Shown here piece by piece: positions 1 through 7,082 of a stretch of DNA of 13,437 nucleotides. Source of the stretch: Candidatus Methanophagaceae archaeon (GTDB lineage Archaea > Halobacteriota > Syntropharchaeia > Alkanophagales > Methanospirareceae); NCBI GenBank assembly GCA_013374505.1, contig QENJ01000063.1:1-13437 (forward strand). The letters are read 5' to 3'. A model generated the notes under the pieces. That model was given only the letters and a program-made list of their open reading frames with translations, had not been told where the DNA came from and made no database searches. Position numbers and translations under genes: made by a program. Every line of letters starts with the position of its first letter. Positions within the stretch are counted from its first letter, which is position 1.

Positions 1-217
1 AGCTGCCATTCTCCTTTATTAGTGGCTTTTCCAGCCTGCCTTCCCCATATATAAATTGATATGCGTTTCTCCCCTTCGGGCAGTTCTTACCTTCGTTCAC
101 GGGATGCTCTTTCCAGGGCTCTACACCAACTATCGCCCCGTCCTTTATCACTAAGTATATCCCACATCCAGTCCCGCAATAGGGGCAAATAGTCGGTACA
201 TAGTCTAATTCTGTCAT
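1..217 (-). CDS. fdhA: FdhA-like molybdopterin oxidoreductase (formate dehydrogenase alpha type), N-terminus only
   Basis: This is the first 72 codons of a gene that runs off the left edge. The translation starts MTELDYVPTICPYCGTGCG and has Cys at residues 11, 14, 18 and 46 (CX2CX3CX27C). That is the N-terminal [4Fe-4S] motif of the formate dehydrogenase/molybdopterin oxidoreductase family. The following NCPKGRNAYQFIYGEGRL stretch is also typical of archaeal FdhA. The family oxidises formate, or reduces CO2, at a Mo/W-bis-pterin centre; whether this member uses formate cannot be told from 72 residues. The ATG at 217 overlaps the mvhD stop codon (ATGA, 214-217), which implies translational coupling. 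With MvhD and HdrA next door, it probably feeds electrons to, or takes them from, an Hdr complex. Confidence 0.85.
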   Translation of the reverse strand, partial: MTELDYVPTICPYCGTGCGIYLVIKDGAIVGVEPWKEHPVNEGKNCPKGRNAYQFIYGEGRLEKPLIKENGS

Positions 218-666
218 TTTTGTTCTTTACCCTCCGTCTCTATATGCCTGAACGGACCAGGTCCGAGTCCCTTTATCTGTGTTGTAAATTCCTTTACCGT
301 ATCTGAAAACTTTATTCCTTCAGATGCGGAAATCCACTCCATACGCAGTCTTTTGGGGTCTATGCCCACCGATTCAAGCAACTTCTTCATCATTGAGTAT
401 CTCCTTCTTGCAGATAAGTTACCTGTCATGTAATGACACTCGCCCGGATGACACCCGCCGATAAAAACGCCATCTGCTCCACGTAAAAAGACCTTCAGCA
501 CAAATAGCGGGTCCACTCTGCCGCTACACATCTGCCTTATCAACCTTATGTTCGGTGGATATTTCATTCGCGCTGTCCCTGCAAGGTCTGCTGCGGCATA
601 AGTACACCAATTACAAGTGAAGCCGATTATTCTCGGCTCAAATTCACCTTTCACTTCTTCGCCCAT
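214..666 (-). CDS. mvhD: MvhD/FlpD-family iron-sulfur electron-transfer subunit
   Basis: The 150-aa protein matches the MvhD (FlpD) family, the small [2Fe-2S] subunit that passes electrons from a hydrogenase or formate dehydrogenase to HdrA. Visible landmarks are the early TCNWC motif (Cys 18 and 21), MCSGRV (Cys 47) and the signature GGCHPGECHY (Cys 72 and 77), the usual cysteine set of the family. The length is normal. A purine-rich GAGAGGAAGGA lies upstream of the ATG. The gene is co-transcribed with fdhA through an ATGA overlap and diverges from hdrA. In methanogens the equivalent protein docks on HdrA; the FdhA partner downstream suggests the FlpD-like version rather than a hydrogenase partner, since no hydrogenase gene is in the window. 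Confidence 0.9.
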   Translation of the reverse strand: MGEEVKGEFEPRIIGFTCNWCTYAAADLAGTARMKYPPNIRLIRQMCSGRVDPLFVLKVFLRGADGVFIGGCHPGECHYMTGNLSARRRYSMMKKLLESVGIDPKRLRMEWISASEGIKFSDTVKEFTTQIKGLGPGPFRHIETEGKEQK

Positions 667-886
667 TTTTACAATTCCTTCCTCTCTTCTACTTTTGCAT
701 AAATAGCACTCTCTTATTTTACATCAAAATTGTAAGTAGTTATTGCTTTTTCCAAATGTTTGTGAACTCAGCAAGAACAATAGTAAATGTACATATATTA
801 TATTATATTGTACATATGTATTTGGCAAGTACAAACTTGTTCACGAGAGAATTAAATTAAATAGGTGAATTTTAAAGGTGTGAAAA
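667..886. promoter_or_regulatory. Divergent promoter region between mvhD and hdrA with phased repeats
   Basis: This 220-bp A/T-rich interval must drive both mvhD-fdhA (leftward) and hdrA (rightward). TGTACATAT occurs at 788-796 and again at 809-817, exactly 21 bp apart (two helical turns), flanking a TATATTATATTATATT stretch that could be a TATA element. The second copy is part of a perfect 10-bp palindrome TACATATGTA (811-820). A further inverted repeat, CAAGT-ACAA-ACTTG, lies at 826-839. A TATA-like CATAAATA at 698-705 could serve the leftward genes. The spacing suggests a dimeric archaeal regulator binding across the core promoter; this is inference from pattern alone. Confidence 0.55.
875..880 (+). 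promoter_or_regulatory. Ribosome binding site of hdrA
   Basis: AAGGTG ends six bases before the ATG at 887. It supports this start over internal methionines. Confidence 0.6.
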
Positions 887-2968
887 ATGGCGATAGGAAA
901 GAAGGAGGAACCGGAAGAGGAAGAACCGAGAATTGGTGTGTACGTGTGTCATTGTGGGATAAATATTGCACAGACGGTGGATGTAGAGAAGGTCAGGAAT
1001 TATGCAGCGACACTGCCTAATGTAGTACTCGCTCGTGACTATATCTACATGTGTTCAGATCCGGGACAGGGCTTGATAAAGAACGACCTCAAAGCGGGAA
1101 AAATTAACCGAGTAATAGTTGCTTCTTGTTCGCCACGGATGCACGAGCCAACGTTCAGAAAAACCTGTGTGGCGGCGGGGCTCAATCCTTACTATTTTGA
1201 ACAGGCGAACATAAGAGAGCAGTGTAGTTGGACATCCGAGGACAAGGAAGCAAACACGAGTAAAGCAGTGGATTTAGTAAAAAGCGCCGTTGCAAGAACG
1301 AATCTGTTAGAGTCACTTGAGTATCCGAAGGAAGTGGATGTCGTTCCGGAAACGTTGATAATCGGAGCAGGGATAACAGGAATGTATGCAGCATTGGATA
1401 TAGCGGGCGGAGGGTACAAAGTGCATTTGGTAGATAGAAACCCCTACGTTGGTGGGCACATGGCTCAGCTTGATAAGACATTCCCAACGCTCGATTGCTC
1501 TGCATGTATTATAACACCGCGGATGGTGGACGTTGGCAGTCATCCGAACATAGACCTGATGACTTACTCCGAGTTGGCAGAAGTGGGAGGCTATATAGGG
1601 AATTTCGATGTTAAGATAAAGAGGAAGGCAAGATTTGTAGATGAGAAGTTATGCACGGGCTGCGATCTGTGTGCCCAAGCTTGCCGATTGCATAATCGGT
1701 TTCCAAACGAATTTGATGAGGGCTTGGGAAAGCGAAGCCCCATTTATATCGCATTCCCATACGCGGTTCCCGCTGTTTATACCATTGACAAAGACCAATG
1801 CTTGATGCAAACGAAAGGTAAATGTGGAAAAGCAACGCTTGTGAGCACGAGAGAAGGGATAGAGAAGAAAGGTAGGGGCGAAGAAGTAACGAAGAATGAA
1901 GTCCCTCCTTGTGTTGCTGCATGTGGGCCAAACTGCATAAATCATGACGCGAAAGACGAGATAGTGGAATTGAAGGTGGGGACGATCGTAGTTGCCACGG
2001 GGTATGACATTATTGACCCGAAAGTATCGGCAGAATACAAGTATGGCCTATATCCAAACATAATTACCGGCATGGAATTTGAACGTTATTCATCCGCGAG
2101 TGGACCCACACTGGGGGAGATGGAAATAAACGGGAAGGTGCCAAAAGATGCTGTCTTTATATCCTGTGTCGGTTCAAGGAATAAGCAAACCGGATATGAA
2201 TACTGTTCTCGTGTATGCTGCATGTATTTAGCGAAACAAGCGCATCTGCTCATGGACAAAGTCCCGGATTGCAACGTAAGTGTGCTATATCAGGATGTAA
2301 GAGCATTTGGAAAAGGGTATGAGGAATTCTATGATCGTGTGCACAAGGAGGGTGTTCACTACAGACGAGGACTTCCGGGAGAGATATACAAAAAACCAGG
2401 CAGTGATAGGGTAGTAGTAAGAGGAGAGGATACGATGCTTGGTGAGCCTTATGAACTCGAAGCAGACCTCGTTGTTCTTGGTGTGGGATTGAGACCAAGC
2501 GATGGTGTGGAAGAGCTAGTAAAGCTGACAAAACTGTCGCAATCCGCAGATAAGTTCTTCTTAGAAGCGCATCCCAAGCTCAGGCCGATTGATACCGCGA
2601 TAGATGGCATGTTTATTGCCGGATGTGCTCAGGGTCCAAAGGATATACCAGATAGCGTAGCACAGGGTAAAGCGGCTTCTTCTGCCTGTCTTATGTACTT
2701 ATCTTCAGGTAAAGGGGAAATAGAAGCTGCAATATCTGAGATAGACGAGGAACTCTGCACGGGATGCCGCCAGTGCGAAGAAGTTTGCCCTTATACTACA
2801 CTTTCGCTTGACGAGGAGAAGAATGTGATGACGGTAAACGAAGCTATTTGTAAGGGATGTGGTGCTTGTTCCGCAGCGTGTCCTTCCGGCGCGGCATCAA
2901 TGAAGCATTACAGAGACTTACAGGTATACGCACAGATAGGAGCGTTGACAGAAGGATTAACGAGTTAA
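887..2968 (+). CDS. hdrA: Heterodisulfide reductase subunit A (HdrA), flavin-bifurcating FeS flavoprotein
   Basis: The 693-aa cytoplasmic protein has the full HdrA domain order. The N-terminal FeS domain carries CHCG (Cys 21, 23), YMCSDPGQ (Cys 56) and ASCSPRMHEPTFR (Cys 81). The thioredoxin-reductase-like FAD fold begins at IIGAGITGMYAA (158-169), followed by LDCSACIITPRM (Cys 204, 207). An inserted ferredoxin domain has Cys 256, 259, 262 and 266 plus Cys 305, 313, 342, 346 and 350. The HdrA-type cluster motif is CVGSRN...YCSRVCC (Cys 427, 440, 444, 445). A C-terminal 2x[4Fe-4S] ferredoxin has Cys 624, 627, 630 and 634 and Cys 655, 658, 661 and 665. In methanogens HdrA bifurcates electrons between ferredoxin and HdrBC. 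No hdrB or hdrC is present here, so they must be encoded elsewhere or another acceptor is used. MvhD and FdhA in the divergent operon are the likely partners. Confidence 0.96.
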   Translation: MAIGKKEEPEEEEPRIGVYVCHCGINIAQTVDVEKVRNYAATLPNVVLARDYIYMCSDPGQGLIKNDLKAGKINRVIVASCSPRMHEPTFRKTCVAAGLNPYYFEQANIREQCSWTSEDKEANTSKAVDLVKSAVARTNLLESLEYPKEVDVVPETLIIGAGITGMYAALDIAGGGYKVHLVDRNPYVGGHMAQLDKTFPTLDCSACIITPRMVDVGSHPNIDLMTYSELAEVGGYIGNFDVKIKRKARFVDEKLCTGCDLCAQACRLHNRFPNEFDEGLGKRSPIYIAFPYAVPAVYTIDKDQCLMQTKGKCGKATLVSTREGIEKKGRGEEVTKNEVPPCVAACGPNCINHDAKDEIVELKVGTIVVATGYDIIDPKVSAEYKYGLYPNIITGMEFERYSSASGPTLGEMEINGKVPKDAVFISCVGSRNKQTGYEYCSRVCCMYLAKQAHLLMDKVPDCNVSVLYQDVRAFGKGYEEFYDRVHKEGVHYRRGLPGEIYKKPGSDRVVVRGEDTMLGEPYELEADLVVLGVGLRPSDGVEELVKLTKLSQSADKFFLEAHPKLRPIDTAIDGMFIAGCAQGPKDIPDSVAQGKAASSACLMYLSSGKGEIEAAISEIDEELCTGCRQCEEVCPYTTLSLDEEKNVMTVNEAICKGCGACSAACPSGAASMKHYRDLQVYAQIGALTEGLTS

Positions 2969-3001
2969 TGTGAGTTCCGGTTAGGTTAGAATAGGGAGGG
3001 C

Positions 3002-3041
3002 AAAATGTCTTCCCAACATTTTAATTTTTAAAACTTTTTTT
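3002..3041 (+). terminator. Probable terminator after hdrA
   Basis: An inverted repeat AAAATGT (3002-3008) / ACATTTT (3016-3022) with a 7-base loop is followed by T-rich sequence ending in T7 (3035-3041). It lies 34 bp past the hdrA stop. Archaeal termination relies mainly on the T-tract, so the T-run may be the working part. Confidence 0.45.
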
Positions 3042-3068
3042 ATGGCACGGCAAATTGCAATATAATAG

Positions 3069-4316
3069 ATGGCACCCGATAAACGAAAATACACCATCGT
3101 GGGCATTGACCCCGGCACTACAGTGGGAGTGGCGATGCTCGACCTTGACGGGAATACCGTGGATGTGTTCAGCGCAAAGAATTATTCGGTCTCCGACACG
3201 ATAAGGAGGATAATATCACGCGGGAAACCGCTGGTAGTCGCTTCTGATGTTACACCCATGCCTTCAATGGTAAAAAAGGTGAGCAACGTCTTTTCGTCCC
3301 ATGTTCACGAGTTGAATGATTGTTTAACAGTAGAGGAGAAGTTCGCGTTGACGAAAGGCGAGGGCTACGAGTATAAAAACGTGCATGAACGCGATGCCTT
3401 AGCCGCATGCGTTAATGCCTTCAAGAACTACAAGAAGAAATTCGCGCAGGTGCAGAAGAAGACACCGCCGAGCGTGGACGTGGAAGAAGTGAAGGCATTG
3501 GTAATCAAAGGCGTGTCTATAAGTGCGGCGATTGAACAGTTGATTAGCGAGAGGGTAAAAGAAGAAAAAGCAGAAGAGGGGACAGGAGTAGAGCAAGCGA
3601 AAAGGGAAAGAGCAGAGGAAGATGTGGATAATAGTGTAACCCGAGAGAATATCAGATTACGCAGGCTGCTAAAAGAAAAAACTGAGCAAATAGTGGCAAT
3701 GAAAGAGTCCACACTTGCTTTAAACACGGCGTTGGCAGAGAAGGAACTCGAAATTGAGCAGTTACAATCAAAGCTCGAGTTTATCAAATCAGTACGAAGG
3801 AAGGAATTGAAAGAAGCGGATTGGATAAGAACGAAAGATAGCGAAATAAAACGGTTAAGAACAGAATTACGAATTAAGGAAAGAGAGAATACAGAATTGA
3901 AGGAACTCATAGCGGAGTTAAAAGGTTTAAGAGCGGTGAAGGACGGAATAAGAATAAAAGTGATACCGGCATTCAATAGAGACGCGATATTTGGGGTTGA
4001 CAAGAAATACGGATTTAAACAAGGAGATATTGTATTCTTAGAAGACGGTAGTGGTGGCGGTGCGGTAACTGCGGAATTACTGGCGAATAAAGGTGTTGCT
4101 GCTGTGATATATGGTAAGGAGATGTCACATTTCGCTACCCAGAAGTTCCGGGAATATGGTATCCCTGCTTTTTCTACCAAAGAGCTACCGCTACTCTCTT
4201 CGGCATGGACGGATTTCGCGTTCGTGGACCCGCGTGTGCTGAACTATAAGATAGCCATGTGGCGGAGCGCGAGAAAGAGGGATAGTGATACGATAGAGCG
4301 ATTTGTATTTGTCTAA
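3069..4316 (+). CDS. DUF460 (COG2433-type) RNase H/RuvC-fold protein with coiled coil, short form
   Basis: The 415-aa protein starts with a DUF460 RNase H-like domain (about residues 8-125). IVGIDPGTTVGVAML gives the first catalytic Asp (D14), VVASD the second acidic site (D60), and HERDALAAC the late Asp (D109), as in RuvC/YqgF-like nucleases. Residues about 160-290 form a long Lys/Glu-rich coiled coil. The last about 125 residues are a globular conserved tail containing a Gly-rich DGSGGGAV turn (326-333). From memory, archaeal family members are often around 600-650 aa, so this is a short form with a reduced middle. A nucleic-acid processing role is inferred from the fold; no activity is established to my knowledge. 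There is no clear ribosome binding site before the ATG. A TTTTTAAA element about 40 bp upstream suggests a short leader. The gene stands alone between hdrA and convergent surface genes. Confidence 0.85.
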   Translation: MAPDKRKYTIVGIDPGTTVGVAMLDLDGNTVDVFSAKNYSVSDTIRRIISRGKPLVVASDVTPMPSMVKKVSNVFSSHVHELNDCLTVEEKFALTKGEGYEYKNVHERDALAACVNAFKNYKKKFAQVQKKTPPSVDVEEVKALVIKGVSISAAIEQLISERVKEEKAEEGTGVEQAKRERAEEDVDNSVTRENIRLRRLLKEKTEQIVAMKESTLALNTALAEKELEIEQLQSKLEFIKSVRRKELKEADWIRTKDSEIKRLRTELRIKERENTELKELIAELKGLRAVKDGIRIKVIPAFNRDAIFGVDKKYGFKQGDIVFLEDGSGGGAVTAELLANKGVAAVIYGKEMSHFATQKFREYGIPAFSTKELPLLSSAWTDFAFVDPRVLNYKIAMWRSARKRDSDTIERFVFV

Positions 4317-4356
4317 TTCACAAAGGATAACCGTGCATTTGCGTTTTACTAATCTG

Positions 4357-4378
4357 AAAAAGGGTGATACCCCGTTTT
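4357..4378. terminator. Possible bidirectional terminator between convergent genes
   Basis: AAAAA-GGGT-GAT-ACCC-CGTTTT forms a small hairpin (stem 4362-4365 with 4369-4372), with an A-run on one side and a T-run on the other. It can present U-rich ends in both directions. It sits in the 73-bp gap between the convergent DUF460 and PHP genes. Confidence 0.4.
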
Positions 4379-4389
4379 AGTCGTTTATC

Positions 4390-6648
4390 TTATTCTGCCA
4401 ATCGTATCGCCGGTATCCCGTTGCTGTAAGTGCGTCCATTCGCATCCACGAACGAGGAGCAAGTGATCGTTCCGCCAGTTACCTCTTTACTGGCTGCGTG
4501 TAATATTTGAGGATAAGAGCCTGTGACGATTGTGTAGTTATACGTGTGCCCCGTGAATAAAGTTACCGAAGGAGTGATGGTTATGTAATCAGCCGGGTAG
4601 CCGGTCCAGGTGCCGTTTGCTATTGAAGTGCTGTTTTCGTATAGTTTTATAGACTTTGTGTGGCCGCCGGTGCCGGTACAGGGGTAGGTGTATAATTTGC
4701 TGACGGTGATATTTTGTGAAGGTATGATTGTGCCTTTATGCGTGCCCGCAATGCTTGGGTAGGGCTTGCCTGACTCGCCCGTATCGAAAACTACCACAGA
4801 TGGAGTACTGCCTGCAAGAACATCCACCCAGACCGGGTTCGTGTAACAACGGTATTCTTTGCCGTTCGTTGTGTTTGCGTATGCCTCTACGCGATAATAG
4901 CATGATTCGTTTGGTGATACCGTCAACTCATACTCATCGCAAAGAGCGTTTTTTCCAATTGCAGATGGCTGTATCATCCTGAAAATGTTTTCTGCTGTTC
5001 CATTAATCACACCGCTCTTCACAACGATATTGTGAATATAGCAGAATTCGGGTGTGCTGTTCCACAATATGTGAAGTGAGGCATTGGTACCTTTAGTTAC
5101 GCTAACGTTATTCCCGACCATCGCCCCGTTTATGTCGAATATCACTACCGGGCCATCGGTCATTACGGAATTACCGTTACGGAGTGCGTCAAGGATTTCG
5201 GCTCGTGGTGGTAAACTACACTGTGAATAGCCCGGTACATACACGTAAGTTTTAACTTTACCTGCAACTGTATTGAAATCGCCATGTGCATCCGTACCGC
5301 CTTCTACGTAGACATGCCTTCCACGTAAGAGGAGTTCACTCCACTTCGCCAGACCATCCGGTAAATGCGTGGGTCTATCAGAGCCATAGTTCCAGATTTG
5401 TAAGCCTGTAAAAGACAGGTTATATTCTTCCGCTCGCCAGGGATCACGAAAAGGGTCGTCATAAAACGGATATGCAAAATAAGTGACTCCGCCCTGGCTG
5501 TTTGCAATAGCTATCGCTTCTGCGGGCGTATAATCCGAACCCGTGCCATCTTCCCATTCGCCACCTGGAATAAAATCAGCACCATACACTAAAAGGTGAT
5601 TGTATTGATATAGCGAGGGAAATGGTTCTGTTCCGGGTAAATAACAAGAGACTTCTTTTCCTTGTAGTATCCTGAAGAAGCCATCAGAATGCGCATCACA
5701 GTCAGCAGTCTCAATAGCCCACTTAGCCGGGTACAAATCAAACGAATGGTCGGTAACTATCATCCAATCCAAACCCATTGCATTATTAGAAGCCCTTGTT
5801 GCATAAATTGGTGCCCCGTATTCGTACACATTGCTTGTGTAATTGGTATGTAGATGCGTGTCGCCACAGTACCAATCTATTACTTTAGGTATGTCGTCCT
5901 GAGCTATTCGTACATTTAAGGGTCCTTCCCAATTATCTGGCGACCAATGCAGGTCAAATTTAATTCTTAAAGATATTGCACAGTCAACCTGAGCAAATAA
6001 AGTCTTGTTTATGTTAAACAAATAGAAAAAGGGTATGTTGCTACGGTCTATCGTTTGCGGCTCATCCCAATTTGTGGATGCGACAAGACTATCACCGTTA
6101 TTGTGATCATAAACATAAATGTTGTTTATGTCGGCATAGGTAGCCCAGTCGTCAGCTACAGCCAGAATCGGGATATACTTCTCCGAGTTCTCGATTCGCC
6201 ATGATACGTCTAATATATAACCTTCAGAAGGTGAGTACACCATCGGTATTACAATTTGGCTCTCTGAAGTGACTACATAACCCTCGCTGTTATTGTTATA
6301 TTCTAAAACCGTGTCGTCACCCGCCAGTTGTGTATAGACCTTGTAGGTTCCAGAATCTAAAGGTATTGAAGTATCACCAAAAAAGGTTTCATTCAACTCG
6401 AAACAGGTTATTTCCGTATCATCCTCGACTTTGACGACTCTTATATTCATAGCTCTGAATTCCGTTGGTTCTTCGGACTTCAGGGTTGCAATACCATATG
6501 ACGGTTTTTCTAATTGAGTGGCTATCTCCAATTGGTCTGTAAACTGAGTGAAATCCAGCGTAATGCAGCCCGCAGCTTCTGCATTTACTGAGGGTGTCAC
6601 CAAAAATAAAACCAATACGACTAAGCAAAGCACTAATAAGTTCTTCAT
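4390..6648 (-). CDS. Secreted PHP-domain metallohydrolase (CehA/McbA-like) with C-terminal archaeal surface domain
   Basis: The 752-aa protein has a signal peptide (residues 1-23, hydrophobic core LLVLCLVVLVLFLV, cleavage near VNA-EA). An N-terminal beta-rich region (about 25-255) comes before a PHP metal-dependent phosphoesterase-like domain (about 258-500). Metal ligands visible are DTHLHT (H265, H267), TDHS (D300, H301), GKEVS (E332), NHLLVYG (H351) and GTDAHG (D453, H455), so the active site looks intact. Residues 505-610 look like an Ig-like or beta-sandwich region. Residues about 618-750 form a separate Gly/Thr/Tyr-rich domain (FDTGESGKPYPSIAGTHKGT at its start, IPAIRLAE at its end) that I recall as a recurring C-terminal module in cell-surface proteins of methane-cycling archaea. 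N-glycosylation-type NXS/T sequons are frequent. The substrate is unknown. The start is fixed by AGGAGGAAATAATG, and the gene is coupled by TAATG overlap to the small membrane gene upstream. Confidence 0.85.
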   Translation of the reverse strand: MKNLLVLCLVVLVLFLVTPSVNAEAAGCITLDFTQFTDQLEIATQLEKPSYGIATLKSEEPTEFRAMNIRVVKVEDDTEITCFELNETFFGDTSIPLDSGTYKVYTQLAGDDTVLEYNNNSEGYVVTSESQIVIPMVYSPSEGYILDVSWRIENSEKYIPILAVADDWATYADINNIYVYDHNNGDSLVASTNWDEPQTIDRSNIPFFYLFNINKTLFAQVDCAISLRIKFDLHWSPDNWEGPLNVRIAQDDIPKVIDWYCGDTHLHTNYTSNVYEYGAPIYATRASNNAMGLDWMIVTDHSFDLYPAKWAIETADCDAHSDGFFRILQGKEVSCYLPGTEPFPSLYQYNHLLVYGADFIPGGEWEDGTGSDYTPAEAIAIANSQGGVTYFAYPFYDDPFRDPWRAEEYNLSFTGLQIWNYGSDRPTHLPDGLAKWSELLLRGRHVYVEGGTDAHGDFNTVAGKVKTYVYVPGYSQCSLPPRAEILDALRNGNSVMTDGPVVIFDINGAMVGNNVSVTKGTNASLHILWNSTPEFCYIHNIVVKSGVINGTAENIFRMIQPSAIGKNALCDEYELTVSPNESCYYRVEAYANTTNGKEYRCYTNPVWVDVLAGSTPSVVVFDTGESGKPYPSIAGTHKGTIIPSQNITVSKLYTYPCTGTGGHTKSIKLYENSTSIANGTWTGYPADYITITPSVTLFTGHTYNYTIVTGSYPQILHAASKEVTGGTITCSSFVDANGRTYSNGIPAIRLAE

Positions 6649-6899
6649 TATTTCCTCCTGTCTATTAAATAACCCACTATTGCGCCGATCAAAGCATAGA
6701 ATGTAACTACGGCGAGTAACTCAAAAAGGTGAGATAAAAATAGCAATCCGGCACCAAATATAGAGAACGAAAGCACTACGGGAATTGAAATAAAGCTAAT
6801 ATCGCCTGTCACGTATGTGACAAGCGTACCGATCACTCCAACCAGCCCACCCACAAGTGCTCCTTTTTCCCACAGTTTAAGGTTTTTACGGGTTTTCAT
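6648..6899 (-). CDS. Small hydrophobic membrane protein, function unknown
   Basis: The 83-aa protein has two to three membrane segments: about residues 14-32 (GALVGGLVGVIGTLVTYVT), 36-56 and 59-78, ending in a basic RRK tail. It is not recognised as a member of a named family. Its stop codon overlaps the start of the PHP gene (TAATG), and the codons for its last residues (R-R-K, AGG AGG AAA) double as the Shine-Dalgarno site of that gene, so the two are translationally coupled. It may help anchor or export the secreted hydrolase, but that is speculation from context. There is no ribosome binding site before its own ATG; instead TATATATACA abuts the start, and the start context is duplicated 61 bp upstream. 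Confidence 0.7.
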   Translation of the reverse strand: MKTRKNLKLWEKGALVGGLVGVIGTLVTYVTGDISFISIPVVLSFSIFGAGLLFLSHLFELLAVVTFYALIGAIVGYLIDRRK

Positions 6900-6905
6900 T
6901 GTATA
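6890..6905. repeat. 16-bp direct repeat, copy 1
   Basis: GGGTTTTCATTGTATA is identical at 6890-6905 and 6951-6966, 61 bp apart. On the minus strand each copy reads TATACAATGAAAACCC, so it includes an ATG and an A/T-rich box directly upstream of it. This copy contains the start codon used for the 83-aa membrane protein. Confidence 0.85.
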
Positions 6906-6931
6906 TATAGCCTATTATTTCTTTGGTAAAG

Positions 6932-6951
6932 CTTTCTTTTATTAAAGAAAG
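6932..6951. other. Perfect hairpin in the leader of the membrane/PHP operon
   Basis: CTTTCTTT-TATT-AAAGAAAG is a perfect 8-bp stem with a 4-base loop, placed between the two 16-bp repeats and inside the probable 5' leader of the leftward operon. It could be an RNA hairpin or an operator. Confidence 0.5.
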
Positions 6952-6966
6952 GGTTTTCATTGTATA
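6951..6966. repeat. 16-bp direct repeat, copy 2
   Basis: This is the second identical copy of GGGTTTTCATTGTATA. Here the minus-strand ATG (6960) starts only a 24-codon frame, so this copy may be the relic of a duplication of the gene start or a leader-peptide start. Confidence 0.85.
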
Positions 6967-7024
6967 AATAAACTATAACAGGTTTAGCGAATATGTGCCA
7001 TCCATGTTTTTAGACTATCTGCGA

Positions 7025-7055
7025 GATGCCATCCTCGAATGAATTCTATGGCATC
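7025..7055. repeat. Inverted repeat downstream of the HEPN gene
   Basis: GATGCCAT (7025-7032) and ATGGCATC (7048-7055) form a perfect 8-bp stem around a 15-base loop. TGCCATCC also occurs as a direct repeat at 6996-7003 and 7027-7034. The region lies just past the leftward HEPN stop and before the membrane gene. It lacks a strong T-tract, so a simple terminator is uncertain; an operator or small structured RNA is possible. Confidence 0.45.
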
Positions 7056-7082
7056 CGCTGAAGGTTTATGGTTTATGAATTA

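Larger units (their letters stand above)
6886..6960 (-). other. Possible 24-codon upstream ORF/leader peptide
   Basis: A second copy of the start context of the membrane gene gives an ATG at 6960. It opens a 24-residue reading frame (MKTLSLIKESFTKEIIGYIY then NENP) that ends at 6886, overlapping the start of the 83-aa gene by 14 bases in another frame. It could be a leader peptide, a decayed gene start, or chance. No ribosome binding site is seen. Confidence 0.25.

Noticed and set aside
788..839. CRISPR-like or origin-type repeat array between mvhD and hdrA
   Set aside because: There are only two short copies plus palindromes, with no spacers and no Cdc6/Orc1 gene nearby; a promoter-operator role is simpler.
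3428..4180. A 250-codon open frame on the minus strand inside the DUF460 gene
   Set aside because: It is antisense to a Lys/Glu-rich coiled coil; its Ser/Leu/Phe-rich product is the typical mirror of such sequence, with no ribosome binding site and no domain.
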